A DNA stretch of 64,000 bases, taken from contig WHVA01000565.1 of NCBI GenBank assembly GCA_015179125.1, forward strand, positions 1 to 64,000, in the 5' to 3' direction. Under the pieces are notes generated by a model that saw only the letters and a program-made list of their open reading frames with translations, ran no database searches and was not told where the DNA came from. Both the position numbers and the translations under genes were made by a program. The stretch comes from Gautieria morchelliformis. Its lineage: Eukaryota > Basidiomycota > Agaricomycetes > Gomphales > Gomphaceae. Below, one piece after another: positions 1-12,270 of this stretch (position 1 is the stretch's first letter; every line of letters begins with the position of its first letter).

Positions 1-2243
1 AGAACAGCGTGATACTCGCCAGGTTCTTCAACACCAACACGGTAGTCCGCAAACGATTGCGTAGGATGAAAATTGAAAATGAAGAGCAGGTTGGCACGCT
101 CAAATACTATCACCTTGTCACCCTCATGCTTGAGCGAGACGTAGGCCTGCGGCTCGCTGAGCCAGTGGTACCAGTCTTCGAGATGGTTCATTGCAGCGTC
201 GAAATTATTGAGATACTTGTATCGCAGCAGATCGTCATCGACGACATTCCACTGACGTCTCGCGTAATGGAATGAATTGCCGTTTCCTTCTCGAGGAAAG
301 TCGAGCCACTGTGGGAGCAGGTCAAGGCATGTCTTTAAACACAAGGTCACAAGGTAATACGAACTTCTGGATGTCCAAATTCGTTTCCTTCAAAATTCAA
401 ATAACCTTCTCCCCAAGAGCGTGGACAAGTAACCTAGTGAGTATTAGCGTGGATGCGGTAGACACATCTACAAGCATACCGAATGAGCTTGTGAAGGGAT
501 AGACCACGTTCAATGACTGGAGTCAAAGGAGTAATATCAGACATATTTGTATCTGTATCAAGCTAGTTTTAGTGGCTGAATTTTAGCTGGCTGACACTTA
601 CACATTTCCTTGTCCATCATCCAGAATGCAAGCGTCTTGTCGCCCACGAGGGCCTGATCATGGCTCTCCGCATATGCAACGCTCTTTTCACGGAACCGGC
701 GGTTTGTAAGTGTATGTACGATATCGCCCATACTCCACTCGTCATCATGCTTGTGCTTGAGCAGCTTGATCCACATGTCCGGCACAGCCATCGAGAGACG
801 ATAGTCAAATCCAATTCCGCCTTGTGGAACAGGCACGCATAGCAATGGCATTCCAGACACGTCCTCGGCGATGGTGATGACGGAAGGGTAGAGTGTATGC
901 AAGAGATCATTAGCCTTCATAGAATCAGTACGTGATATATAAAGAAGACAAGCGACCCCACAAGCATCAAATACACCACCCCTTCCTCGTCCACTTCACC
1001 CCCAAAGTACTCTTGATAACCACCCGAAAAACCCGTTCCAATTCCATGATGCAAGTACATCATGCTTGTCACGCCGTCAAATCTAAAGCCATCAAATTGG
1101 TATTCGTCCATGTAGTACCGCAGATTGGAGAGTAGGAATCGCAGAACCTCATGGTGACCATAGTTGAAGAGCCGAGAGTCCCAAAGGTCGTGCTGGCCCT
1201 TGCCACCCGCGTGGAAATACTGATGATCCGTCCCATCGAACTGGTTAAGGCCATCGAGCACATTTTTACATGCGTGTGAATGCACCATATCAAGTAATAC
1301 CGTTAGACCCATGGAATGGGCTGTGTCGATGAGCTCCTTAAGTTCTTCTGGAGTGCCATAGCGCGAACTCGCAGCAAAGAAACTCGTGACTTGGTATCCA
1401 AATGCTGGGAGAGGCATTAGGGCTTGCTCGTGGCGAACTCACTGACGTACAAGCATAATAGGCATGTTCCATGGTGGCCATGAGCTGGATAACATTATAT
1501 CCCAGTTTGTGAATCCTAGGCAGTATGTCCCTTGTGAACTCCTTGTAAGTACCGACTTTTCCCTCCGTGCTTGAAATCCCAACGTGAGCCTCATATATGC
1601 GCACGCTAGAAGGCTGTGGAGGATGCGGATGTTTGAAGTAATATTTTTCTCCGGTGGGCGGATTCCAGAAGCGGGCATCGTACACGGGCGACACAGAGAG
1701 GTCTTGCGTTACACGGGTGATCCAGGCCGGGAGTCGCTCAATACGCTCTCCGGAGGGCAGGATCAGAGATATCTTATGGTAACTGCGTCCATAACGTAGG
1801 ATATATTGGAGAAGGCAGTGCTTACCTTGAGTTTGGTATCATGTTCAATAACTGGGACGCCGTTCTTTGGAGGCAAAGCAATTTGCCACACGCCAAAATC
1901 ATCTCTCTCCATGGGGTGAGAAGATCTGTTCCAGTCATCTTCAAGGCAATATGTAAATTGATGTTTATTTAATTAGGATCTACTCACTGAAATCTCCTAT
2001 GAGGAACGCCTCTTTTGCGTTGGGCGCCCATTCCCTATACACAATTTCACCGCTAGGCTGGACATTGATTCCAAACCGGCGATATCCCTGGGAGAAGGTA
2101 TCGTATCCACCTTCATGGATTTCAATAGAATCCTTCCACTCCCTGAACTTTTCGTAGCGATGTTGGATTGCAGGAATGAAAGGTGATAGGTAGCCGTCAA
2201 GTGCCAGAATAGGTTGAACATCGAGTGGAGTTGGAGACGACAT
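1..2243 (-). CDS. GLC3: 1,4-alpha-glucan (glycogen) branching enzyme, 3' end beyond the window
   Basis: Makes the alpha-1,6 branches of glycogen in the cytosol by cutting and transferring alpha-1,4 glucan chains (GH13 family). The ATG at 2243-2241 opens MSSPTPLDV, followed by the N-terminal CBM48-type stretch ending [17 protein letters not shown]. The GH13 landmarks follow on the minus strand: [10 protein letters not shown] (region I), [13 protein letters not shown] with the nucleophile Asp (about 1100-1050), AEDVSGMP with the acid/base Glu (about 870), and [11 protein letters not shown] (about 650). The C-terminal beta-domain ([20 protein letters not shown]) runs off the left edge. At least six introns of about 45-75 bp separate the exons, for example near 1987-1941, 1824-1780 and 602-550. 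The reading frame looks intact across the visible exons. The stop codon is not in the window. Confidence 0.96.
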
Positions 2244-2418
2244 GATAGCTGGACCGCCTGGACCTATGTTTTTGCCCTCGTCTGTTTTTTTGAGGTTAGT
2301 CTTATCACAGTGTTGGGGTTGAGCGTGGAGTTTGCATATATGAGTATGACGTATTGTGTTTGCGGCTGCGTCGAACTCTTCGCCGGTTGCACTCACGGCC
2401 GTTGTTTCAAATTATAGC
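2244..2418. promoter_or_regulatory. Shared divergent promoter region
   Basis: The branching enzyme start (2243, minus) and the oxidoreductase start (2419, plus) are only 175 bp apart and face away from each other. This interval must hold both core promoters and both 5' leaders. No clear TATA box is visible. Shared control is inferred from spacing only. Confidence 0.6.
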
Positions 2419-3907
2419 ATGCCACTTCCAATTCGCACAGCCGTCGTGGGTGTTGGGCTTGCTGGAACCGTATTTCACTTACCACTTTTAGCTGCGTTGC
2501 CGGATCTTTTCGCGGTCCACACACTCGTGGAGAGAAACCCACAAGAAGGCGGCAAAGCACAAAAATTTGGCCTGAGCCCCAAAGTGGTTGGCTCTTATGA
2601 AGAGGTTTTGGCTGATTCAGAGGTTGAACTGGTCAGAGAAACAATTCGACTGTCAATCGTCCAAAATTTAGCTAGAGTCTGTCTAGGTTGTTATCGGTAC
2701 GCCAAACGCTACGCATTATCCTTTTGCAAAGGCGGCACTTGAGGCGGGAAAGCACGGTAAAATTGAAAGCATCTAAACGGGGGAGGCCGTCTGAACTTTG
2801 TCTAGTTCTCGTCGAGAAACCCATTACTCCCACCTACCGGGAGGCTGCCTCTCTCCAGTCTCTAGCCACGTCCAAACGACTTGTGCTTTGTGAGCATCTG
2901 ACGAGTCATGATGCCTTACCATATGGTTAATCCAACTCATGGTCACATTTAGATGCCTTTCAGAATCGTCGGTGGGATTCTGACTTTTTAACTGTACGAA
3001 AATTGATCCAGGACGGCAGTATGTTTCACGGCATATGTGTACCTCAGCACTAATGACACCTCGAAATAGCATTGGGGTATTTGACCGAGTTTGAGAGCCA
3101 GTACGTTCTGAAATCAACCCCCGGTCCTACATTATCATTTATCATTACTGCTTTGGCTTTCCAGCTTTGACCGATACAGGAAGAGTCTTAGGGTGAATTG
3201 GCATGCGGCAGATGTGCCAGGATCCGGTTTGGTCTATGACCTAGGATCGCATTTGATAGATCAAGCCCTCGTACTTTTCGGAAAGCCAGAGAGGGTGACG
3301 GCTTTTCTACAGAACCTGGGTAACCTGGAGGATGTCGAGGACAATGTCAGTATTTCACGGGCTCGTGGGGTAATTGTCTTACATACGGGCTTAAGTTCAC
3401 AATATTTCTTCATTACGCTTCTAACTCACGGAAGCCCCACCCCGTTACTGTCATCCTGCGTGCTCATTTTCTTTCGGCACGAAGCCCCCAATTCCGCTAC
3501 AGCATAAAGGGAACTAAGGGATCCTATACCAAGGACGGTGTCGACACACAGGAAGACCAGCTTAAGGGAGGAGTGCCCATCTTCGATCCCGCCTTCGGAG
3601 TGGAGCCCGAGGATATCCATGGTTTGTTGGAGATCCTTCAACCAGATTCTACTGTCTTGAAGACGCGGTCAGTCGTATGTCGTCGTAAGCTTGACAGACT
3701 CCTGATTATAATCGACATAGGGTCCCGTCTGAAAAGGGCACGTATGTTTCGCTATATCGAAACCTAGCAGCATCGATTCGCGACCCGAGTGTGCCCCTCG
3801 ACATAAAGTGGGAAGAGGCTGCGACTGTAATCCAGATTATAGAGTTGGCCAAGCAGAGCTCGTCTGAGGGAAAGACAATGGATGTACCAAATAAGGCTCA
3901 TGTCTGA
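2419..3907 (+). CDS. Gfo/Idh/MocA family NAD(P)-dependent oxidoreductase
   Basis: Predicted cytosolic dehydrogenase acting on a sugar, polyol or related alcohol; the substrate cannot be told from sequence. The ATG at 2419 starts MPLPIRTAVVGVGLAG, a Rossmann fold with GVGLAG as the dinucleotide-binding glycine motif. The following exons encode GTPNATHYPFAKAALEAGKH, then VEKPITPTYREA with the family's EKP motif, then NRRWDSDFLTVRKLI. The C-terminal domain includes DLGSHLIDQALVLFGKPERV, typical of the YjhC/YvaA-like branch. The last exon ends at the TGA at 3905-3907. About five short introns are needed, for example near 2640-2685 and 2755-2800. The gene is divergent from the branching enzyme gene. 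Family assignment is firm; substrate and cofactor preference are unknown. Confidence 0.88.
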
Positions 3908-4041
3908 GGCGAAGCAGAAAATTGTATGTACTGTAGTTGAGATTTCAAAATTTTTTGTAGCCTCCGATATATGTGCCGGGCGCTAGTGCTTACACTTACC
4001 GAGCTCCACGTCAGTGTGGCGGCCTGCCGCTCTTAACGTTC

Positions 4042-5731
4042 ATGACGGCCACCACCATCCAAGTCCATCTTCCATCCTTCTCCCATTCCTTCAATGTCTC
4101 AGTTACCTCTGATTCAACTATTATTGATCTCAAGCATGAGATATTCAGAACTTGTATTGGTTCGCCGAACACGGCGGGGCAGCGTGTAATTTACAAGGGC
4201 AGGGTGCTCGACGATAAAGAGATTGTGGGTCATGTATGGAAGGTATGTATCCTTTGGCGCATCCTATCCGACGACTTCCTCATCAGACTGGCAGGCCGAT
4301 GAGCCCCGTATATGTCACCTTGCTGTACACCCATCAGCTTGGACTGCTTCTCCTCCAAACAGTGTGCCCCCTGCCAATGCTACAACCCCATTACAGTCAT
4401 TCCCAATGCCGGGCCCCCCACCTCAAGTTAGGGCCGCCACAGTGAACGTTCCACCACCTGGTACGGTACTGCCACCAGCGGTACAACCTCATGCGACATT
4501 CTTGTATATACAATACTTACACACCAATGCTCTCCGTATTCTCTCACGACAGCCCCGTCTATCCTGGCTTGAGCAGTTGGGCGATATGGAGGGTGCCCGC
4601 GCTTTCGCAAAGCGAGGAATCGAAGCATCGGGTCGCGGCTGGCCCTCTGCCCTTAATCAAGACTTCCCTATTAACGTCCCGGAGCAGGGCGCTGAGGGTG
4701 TCAAGTATGTCAGCACCTACATAGAGTGAGTGCTTCCAATCGGGCTACATGGTCATCATTCTAAATGGGTGCCCTAGCACTCTTCCGTATCTGAGCCTAG
4801 CAACTCCAGACGCTACACCAACTCCTATCCAAATGCAGGCAATCCGTGTACTCAGCTACACGTTTCCTCTCCTTTGCGTCTACGCTCCATCGCAAATGCA
4901 CCACAGAAACCTACTGCAAGTAAATGCGATTCCTCCAGGTCCCCTTGCCCCCCTCGGATTACACATCCGGGGTGCTTTTCAGTTGCCAATCCGCCCCCTC
5001 ATCCTCCCCCTCATCTTTCTGACCATTCGGACCACTCTTCTCCTTTATTTCTTCCAGCCGGCCAGGAAACCTCTGTTTGGCCTGATGGTGTTGATCTGGG
5101 TGGTATGGGAAGTGGCCCGCGCGATTCGTGGGGCGCTAGGGGTGATAATGGTAACGCGGCTGGTCGCCAAAATAACCAAGCTCAAAACGCGGGAAACGCG
5201 GGAAATGCAAATGCTGCCGCCGCTGCTGGTGGTGGTGGTGGTGGTGAGGGTGCTGCAGCGCAGGCGAGGGCCGGCACCAATGACAATAGCAGTCAACCAG
5301 GAGTTCCGACATCTCAAGAAGCCATTTTAAACCACCTTGCGCAACTAAACATCTCCAGAGAAGCTCGTTTCGTCGAGCCCGACTCTACACCGAGTCCGAA
5401 TGCGCCCCCTCCCAAATTAGCACATAAGGTCAAGGCGTTTTGTATGCTCTGCCTCCTTACCCTGCATCCTGCGATCTGGGACAGGAGGCGTACTGCTTTG
5501 AGAGCGAGAGAGGGTCGTGTGCGAGAAGAGGCGAGGACTCGTGAGGCGCGTGCACTGCAGCGTGAACGGGAGAACGCAGAGCGCGAAGAGAACCGACGAC
5601 GGGGGAATGAGTCTGAGAGTGGGGGTGATGCTGCTTCAGCGACGCCAGAACCCCTACCTCCGACGCCAAAACCGTTCTGGGTGGCTGAGTATGTGCAGCG
5701 AGTGCGGTCGGGTGACTGGGTGGACGAGTAG
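4042..5731 (+). CDS. Ubiquitin-like-domain membrane protein (HERPUD/Usa1-like architecture)
   Basis: Starts at the ATG at 4042. The first exon (about 65 residues) is a ubiquitin-like fold: IQVHLPSFSHSFNVSV, IIDLKHEIF and QRVIYKGRVLDDKEIVG. An intron begins at GTATGT near 4242. A Pro-rich exon follows, containing WLEQLGDMEGARAFAKRGIE. Near 5.0-5.13 kb a hydrophobic segment (RTTLLLYFFQPARKPLF and LMVLIWVVWEVARAI) looks like paired membrane helices. After it come an Asn/Gly/Ala-rich linker with a GGT microsatellite, LHPAIWDRRRTALRAREGRV, and an Arg/Glu-rich charged tail to the TAG at 5729-5731. A ubiquitin-like domain followed by a membrane hairpin resembles ER-associated degradation scaffolds, so a role at the ER membrane is inferred. 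The membrane segment and the tail lie in different frames near 5.14 kb with no obvious intron, so the model is uncertain there. Confidence 0.65.
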
Positions 5732-5865
5732 TCTTGTTTTTGTTTTGTGTTGAGTTGAGGCGTAGGGCAGATTGTACGGGAACGCAATGATATTTATTTA
5801 TGACACCCCATACAACTAGATGTATGGCCGCGGTACCCCTTGCTTGCCTTTGCACGTTAATCTGA

Positions 5866-6848
5866 TCAAGCAAGCAAGCATCCTAAATTGATAGTGTATA
5901 TGCATGTACAATTGGTAGGTGCAGTAGACAAGCGTTGTTTCTTCAGTGTCATAGATGATGGCCCAGCCATTAAACTCCTTTTAGTTGGACTCTGGGGCAG
6001 TCCGCAAGGCGCACGCAGCACTATCATTTCACGCAGATCAGCTATTAATGTAGATCCTTTCCTTCCAATTTGGTAGTGAATCAGTGTCAGGTGCACTTCT
6101 ACCATTGCACTGAGCAGACACCGTTCATAGTCTTTAGGGGCAATCATAGAGTAGTCGACATCATAAGCAGGGAGCGGGTTGACGTTGTGTGTGGCCTTGA
6201 CTTCATCGAGCTCATCGCGCCACGGTTGCCTGACTAGCCAACCGTCAAACAATAGTTGCATCATTTTGGCTTTTGCTGATGTTGTCAGTGAGGTAAGTGA
6301 ACGCCTTCACAATGAGCACACACCGTTGTCTTGTTCGGTGAGATCATCTCCATCATTGCATTCTCTCCTGGACGCCAGGGAGTCAGATCTAGTACTTGCA
6401 TGTATTTTATTTGACTCGCAATGACGAGTGGATGTCTGATCATCAGGTGAACAGGTCCGTTCTGCACAGGATCCCAGCGGTCGGAATGTTGGTCTTTATC
6501 TTTGAGTGCTGTTTCGTGGATAGTGCAGATGTTCGCCATATACATCTCCCAATCATGTTTGAAGACTGCGAGCTTGGGGTCCGATGGTGCGATCAGCTCG
6601 AACTTGGCCTTCGCGCCGGTAATATGATCACCAGGGTTGAGTTTCAAGGCAGGATGGTATGCCCCTTCTGCTGAGAGCCATGCGCTGTCATGGGAAACCT
6701 CAACTACTAGAGTCAATTGAACTTCTTCTGGCTGAGGTCATTGACTGCGTCGTGAGGCACCAAACGGTCATCCACACGTCCGCCTGCTATGAATGCTACA
6801 TTCCTTGCAATAACCACACCAGAACAGAATGAAATGTGATATTTATAC
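5866..6848 (-). CDS. Uncharacterised spliced gene
   Basis: I do not recognise a named domain. Read from right to left, a first exon begins after a splice-acceptor-like CAACAG near 6849 with YHISFCSGVVIARNVAFIAGG and PHDAVNDLSQ. It continues in another frame with VVEVSHDSAWLSAEGAYHPA, DHITGAKAKFELIAPSD, HDWEMYMANICTIHETALK and GPVHLMIRHPLVIASQI. After an intron near 6310-6265 the second exon holds PLPAYDVDYSMIAPKDYERC and LIHYQIGRK, then REMIVLRAP. The final stop is at 5868-5866. The amino-acid texture is that of a real soluble protein. The frame change near 6715 could be a very short intron or a lesion. The 5' start is not resolved and may lie further right. It could be a decayed member of an expanded fungal family. 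Confidence 0.45.
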
Positions 6849-7295
6849 TGTTGAAGGTGGTGGACGGGCAAGGCTATGAATAAGAACACTGAGGCCACAT
6901 GACATGAAAGAAAGACATTGAAGAAAGACCAACTGACCACTAACAGGTTGACATCGACAAAAGACCCTGAGCACCAAGGACTAGGACGAGGATGGAAAGA
7001 CATGGACAGGATATGCGAAAGCAGGCGGCAGGCGGGCAAGGCTCAATCAAACACAAAAGCTGTAAGCCTGTAACCTTGGTAAGGAATTGCAGAGGCCGCG
7101 GAGGCCAAGAGTTGAAAAGGCAAGACAAAGAACAAAAAGACATTCATCACTAATGACCAGGACTAATCATGAAAGACATGGACAGGATAAGGGAAAGCAG
7201 GCGGCAGACACAAACAACGGAAACAAAGACAAACACCGTTATAAGGGTGGCAAGGAGTAGCATGAGAGGGCACGAATTGCATAATATGTGGAGAA
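6849..7295. other. Gene-poor stretch with a diverged direct duplication
   Basis: I see no convincing gene. About 40 bp near 6994-7035 (GGAAAGACATGGACAGGATA and onward) recurs near 7170-7210 with a few differences, so part of this spacer was duplicated. It ends at the GAGAA target duplication (7291-7295) of the Copia element. Confidence 0.5.
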
Positions 7296-7589
7296 TGTCG
7301 GGGTGCGATCGCCGGTAAGCTTGGGACGCAGCCCTGTATCACTAGGGATCGAAGGTATGCTCGGAGTCTGTCAGACTCCGACCATAGGTTATATAGCGGA
7401 CAAGTAGTTAGCTGCACCTCAGTGAACCGTATAGTCACTGAGGTGCGTATCACATCTATACAGTACATCGTATTGTTGCTCATCTCTATGTAGGCTCGTA
7501 CTACATAGGTACAGTACTAATGGTAACTCTGAGTGAACCGTATAGTCACTGAGGCTCGTACTACATAGCTACTGCGCCCAATACCAACA
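7296..7589 (+). repeat. Copia 5' LTR
   Basis: Begins TGTCGGGGTGCG and ends ATACCAACA; nearly identical to 18049-18342. It contains internal inverted repeats around GTATAGTCACTGAGG and short duplicated blocks (GAGGCTCGTACTACATAG occurs twice). Confidence 0.95.
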
Positions 7590-7602
7590 GGTTATGGGCC
7601 CC
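7590..7602 (+). promoter_or_regulatory. Copia primer-binding site, half-tRNA type
   Basis: GGTTATGGGCCCC directly follows the 5' LTR. It is complementary to the anticodon arm of initiator methionine tRNA. Drosophila copia is known to prime from such an internally cleaved tRNA, so the same mode is inferred here. Confidence 0.65.
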
Positions 7603-7815
7603 GCAGAGCCCGTTATGTCTTCCACAAACACCAAGTCCTTTGTCGTCCCTAAACTTGCCCGAGATGGCACAAACTGGGTCACCTGGAAGAGTCAGACACT
7701 AGCTACGCTAGCGTCGACTCGTGGTGCCAAGCGACATCTGGAGGGGACCGCTCGAGTCCCACCTCCCATCCCCACTTACCCTGATGGTCACATGCTAACG
7801 GACAAAGAAGGGGAT

Positions 7816-8400
7816 TGTCAGGGGACACCCTGTTTTCCATTTCCAGTTCCAACACCACACCCAGTTCCGACTCCATTTCCAACTCCGCTTCCATCTCCGC
7901 CTCCGCTTTCGGAAATGATTCCGCTTCTGGGAGAACTTCCACCAGTTCTGTTCGCCTCGCCAGTTCCACTCCAATTTCCGACTTCCACTCTCGGAACAGT
8001 GTCGGAAATCAAGCGACTCGCGTAATAGGTGGCATCAAGGGTCGATCAAGGGTCAGGGTGGTCAGGGAGATGCAGGGTTGATGGCGGGTGCCAAGTGTTG
8101 TCCCTGGCTGCGCAGCGTAGTATAATACGGGCTCGCTGACATTGGGGGTCCTTAGACTTTTCTCTTTGGATTTCCCCTTGTATTACGCGAGTCGCTTGAT
8201 TTCCGACACTGTTCCGAGAGTGGAAGTCGGAAATTGGAGTGGAACTGGCGAGGCGAACAGAACTGGTGGAAGTTCTCCCAGAAGCGGAATCATTTCCGAA
8301 AGCGGAGGCGGAGATGGAATCGGAACCGGAACCGGGGAAATGGAGTTGGAACTGGGTGTGGTGTCGGAACTGGAAATGGAAAACAGGGTGTCCCCTGACA
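7816..8400. repeat. Left terminal repeat region of Gypsy copy 1 (mosaic orientation)
   Basis: The left portion matches the start and middle of the family LTR (61649-62125) in plus orientation. The right portion is the first part of the same LTR in reverse. The two portions are inverted copies over about 200 bp and could pair as a large hairpin. Confidence 0.88.
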
Positions 8401-11400
8401 TCACCCCCCCCTCTAGTGTGCTGCGTCCTCGAAGCACGGGACATGAGGGATTGAAATGCCAGTGAGCGGATTCGGCGAGGGGCACAGGGGTGTTTCCTAT
8501 AGAACTCACGGAGTTTGTCTGGAGCGGAAACATCTGGCTCCGGGACCCACGAATTCTCCTTGTACCCATACCCTTCCCATTTCACGAGGAATTGGAGTTG
8601 TCCTCGCACAAACCGGCTGTCCAGGATCCGTTCCACCACATAGTGCTCTTCCCCATCTACAATTTCCGGTGGAGGTGGCGGATGAGCCTTCCGACCTGGA
8701 ATTGGGTCCTCAAGCATAGGGAGTAACTTCACCACATTGAAGACGGGGTGGAGGTGGGACATGGACATTGGAAGTCGGAGGCGGTATGCATTCCGTCCAA
8801 CCCTCCGCGTCACTGTGAAGGGCCCAAGGTAGCGGTGGGCAAGCTTCTGCGAAGGGCGTGTGGTGCGGATGTCACTTGCATCTAGGTACACCTTGTCTCC
8901 AACTTGGTACTCTGGGGCAGGAAGCCGGCGTTGGTTGTAGTACCTTGCCATGTCATCCTTGGCCTTCGCAAGGGCCGACTTGGCTTCCGAAAGGGTGGAG
9001 TCCATGCGGTCCTGGAACTCATTGACCGTCTCGAGTCAGGAGTCAGCCTGGCATGGCTCGAAGCCCATCCGCGGGTGTCGTCCGGAGTCAAGCATGAAGG
9101 GAGTCTGTTGTGTGGCGGAATGTACATGGTTGTTGTATTGGAATTCTGCCAGCGGAAGTAACTCATCCCAGTCATCCTGCCTCTCATTGACAAAGAGGCG
9201 GAGATATTTCTCCAACTCCTGATTGACCCATTCCGTCTGTCCGTCACCCTGCGGATGGTATGCTGTGGTGGTAGCCAGCTTTATGCCGAGCAGGCGGTAG
9301 AGCTCCCGAGTCAGTTCCGTGACAAACTGCGGACCTTGGTCGGAAACAACTTGTTTCGGGAGCCCATGCAACTTCCAGACATGTGCAAGGAACAGGCGGG
9401 CCGCTCCGAGGGCTGTGATCGTCGTGTGTGTCGGAATGAAGTGGGACACCTTGCTTACCAAATCCACGACGTTCATGATTGCGTCGTAGCCATGAGACTC
9501 TGGGAGTTCAACGATGAAGTCGACACTGATGGTGTCCCAGCGGGATTCGGGAATTGGGAGCGGAACAAGTTCTCCGACGGGCGGATGTCGTTGTGCTTTG
9601 GTTCAGAGACAAAGGTCACATGTCTTCACGTATTGTCCAATGTAGCGGGACATCTGGGACCACCAGTAATTCTGAGCCACTAACTCCAGCGTCTTCCACC
9701 TGCCAGCATGCCCAGCGACCCGTGTGTCATGGTGCTGGGACACGATGCGGCGGCGGAGGTCCGTCCCACCTGGAACGTAGACCTTGCCTCTGAAGTGGAG
9801 CAGTCCATCACGTTCCGACCATTCCGCTGCCCGTACAGACCGTGAGTGCCCTTTCCGAAGTTCCTCCACTGCCTTTACCAACGACTCCTCCTTCTCTCCA
9901 TTCCGGTACTGCCTCCGGATATCTCGGAGCATTTCCGCTTCCACCCCAACTGCAGTCACTCCCTCTAGGGCACGGATTGCAAAGAGACTTGGGCGGAGCA
10001 GTGTCATATCCGCGTTGTCCCCACTTCCGCTTCCATGATCCGCATGGTGGGATAGGGCATCGGGCTTGCCCATGGTGCGGCCGGGCCGGTGGTGGAGCAT
10101 GAAGTGGAACCGGGACAGGTGTAGGGACCACTGTGCTTGTCGTCGGTTCAACTTCTTAGACATGCGGAAATACTCAAGGTTCTTGTGGTCTGTCCAGATC
10201 TCAAATGGGCACAGAGCACCCTCGAGGAAGTGTCGCCACTCCTCCAGCACTCGGATGATCGGAAGAAGGCAATTGGATGCCACCTGACCTGCTACCATCT
10301 TCCGATGACTTCTGTGACAAGACCGCTCCGGTGGCTGCGTCAGAAGAATCCGCTTCGACTTGATAAGGACGAGAGTTGTCGGGAAATATCAGGACCGGGG
10401 CAGAAGTGATCAGCTCCTTGAGTTTGTCAAAGGAGGCCTGTTATGGCTCCCCCCACTGCCATCCAACACCCTTCTTGGTGAGGTCGAAGAGAGCACAGGC
10501 ATGGCAGGAGAAGTCCTTGATGAATTGCTGGTAGAAATTGACAAACCCGACGAAGGACTGGACTTCCTTCTTGTTCTGCAGCGCAGGCCATTCCGACACA
10601 CCGGAAACTTTGACTGGGTCCATTTCCACCTTTCCTTCAGACACAATCACCCCAAGATACTCTATCCGCGTCCGCTCAAATTCGCACTTTTCCGGCTTGA
10701 GACACAGGTTGTACTCCCGGAGCCGTTCCAGCACTCTCCGCACTACTTCCCGATGTTCGGACATTGTTTTTGTGAAGATGAGGATGTCATCGAGGTAGAC
10801 GCAGACAACCCCTTCTGCTATCATGTCACGGAAAATGTCATTCATCATCGTCTGGAATATGGCGGGACTGTTGGTGAGGCCAAAGAACATGACCTGTGGC
10901 TCAAAGAGTCCCCGGTTAGTGCGGAATGCGGCCTTCCACTCGTCTCCCTCTCGGATCCGAACATTATTGAAGCCCCAGCGGACATCCAGCTTAGTGAAGT
11001 ACCTTGCCCCATGGAGTTGTGTGATTAGTTCGGAAATGAGTGGAATGGGGTACCAGTTCTTGATCATGATCGCATTCAAGGCCCGGTAATCCTGCACAAG
11101 TCTGAGCGAGTCGTCCTTCTTCTTGATGAAGAACACCGGAGATGCCATGGATGACTTGGAGGGGCGGATCCTCCCTGTGCGGAGGTTTTCTGTAAGGAAT
11201 GCATCGAGCTCTACCTGCTCCTTGGGTGACAGCGGGTAGACTTTGCAGTTGGTGGGCTTTGACCCAGGCTCCAACTCGATGGCATGGTCCCACAGCTTCC
11301 GCGGAGGCAGGGCATCAAACGACTCCTTGGAAAAGACATCCTCGAACTCCCGCAGGTACTCCGGAATTCCACCTCCGCTCTATCATGCTTCTTGGAGGCT

Positions 11401-12070
11401 TCAGCAAGGCATTGCGAAATATTTCCGGTGGCGCAGATGTGTTCCGCTTCCGGCGGAAGGTTTACGTACAGCAAGCGCTCCCCTTCCGCCAGAGTGTCTT
11501 CCGGGCCGAGTCGGATGACGTCGGAGTCGGAATCGGAATCGGAATCGGAATTGGGAGTGGGATCCGGTTCAAATTCCGCTTCCGAGTCTTCTTCTGCAAG
11601 CAGTGGATGGGGGCCAGAACGACTTGTCTGTATGAGCCGTTTGGTCTTCCGCTGCTCCTGGCGTTCCTTCCGCACTTCCGACCGGCACATGTGACACTTG
11701 GCTGGACATCGACTCATCAGTACCTTCCGAGTCTGCCAATTGATCTCCCGGTTGTGCTCCTGAAGCCAGGTGAACCCGAGGATGATGTCTTGCTTCCCCA
11801 GGCTGGTGACTGCAAAGGAAGTGCATTCTGAGTGCCCATCGTAGCGGAGAATTGTGTCTACTATCTCCGTGATGGACCCTGCCTCATTGGGGCTTCCATC
11901 CACATTGAACACCGGGATTGCACGTTGCAACTTCCGCGTGGTCAGTCGGTTCCATTCCACATAGTCCCGGTCTATAAACTGACCAGTGGCCCCGCAATCG
12001 ACAAGGGCGGGTCCGGATTTGACTTCCGCCGTATCTGTTGTCTGGATCTCCACCTTAATGACTAGTGACT
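8401..12070 (-). pseudogene. Gypsy copy 1 pol with chromodomain
   Basis: In transcription order: aspartic protease (ALVDCGATGQFIDRDYVE, near 11990), reverse transcriptase (SPVFFIKKKDDSLRLVQDYR, then [11 protein letters not shown], about 11150-10780) and RNase H ([20 protein letters not shown], near 10200). Integrase follows (zinc region and TCDLCL near 9610; VSDQGPQFVTELTRELY near 9340). The C-terminal chromodomain has EHYVVERILDSRF and FLVKWEGYGYKENSWVPE, near 8580-8520. The chromodomain marks it as a chromovirus, whose integrases are known to target modified histones. Confidence 0.9.
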
Positions 12071-12270
12071 TGGGGCCAGGGGTGGCAGTGACAACATAGC
12101 GCTTCGGAAGGCGTTTCTCCCAAGGGCGGATGCGGGATGGACAGGGTGTCGGATTTGGTTTTTGTGTGACTTTATCTGGTGGGTCTGTATGAAGTGAGGG
12201 GAGTGGGGGCTTTTCATTCTCTACTTCAAGACAGGCAAACCGTTATGTACAGGCAGCAAGGGCACACATC

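Noticed and set aside
7816-8400. Two separate head-to-head Gypsy insertions
   Set aside because: Only one pair of GGGAT duplications bounds the whole segment, and the LTR parts at both ends complement each other exactly as one inverted interior would.
8046-9005. A free-standing host chromodomain protein gene
   Set aside because: The chromodomain continues directly from the Gypsy integrase and lies within the target duplication of the element.
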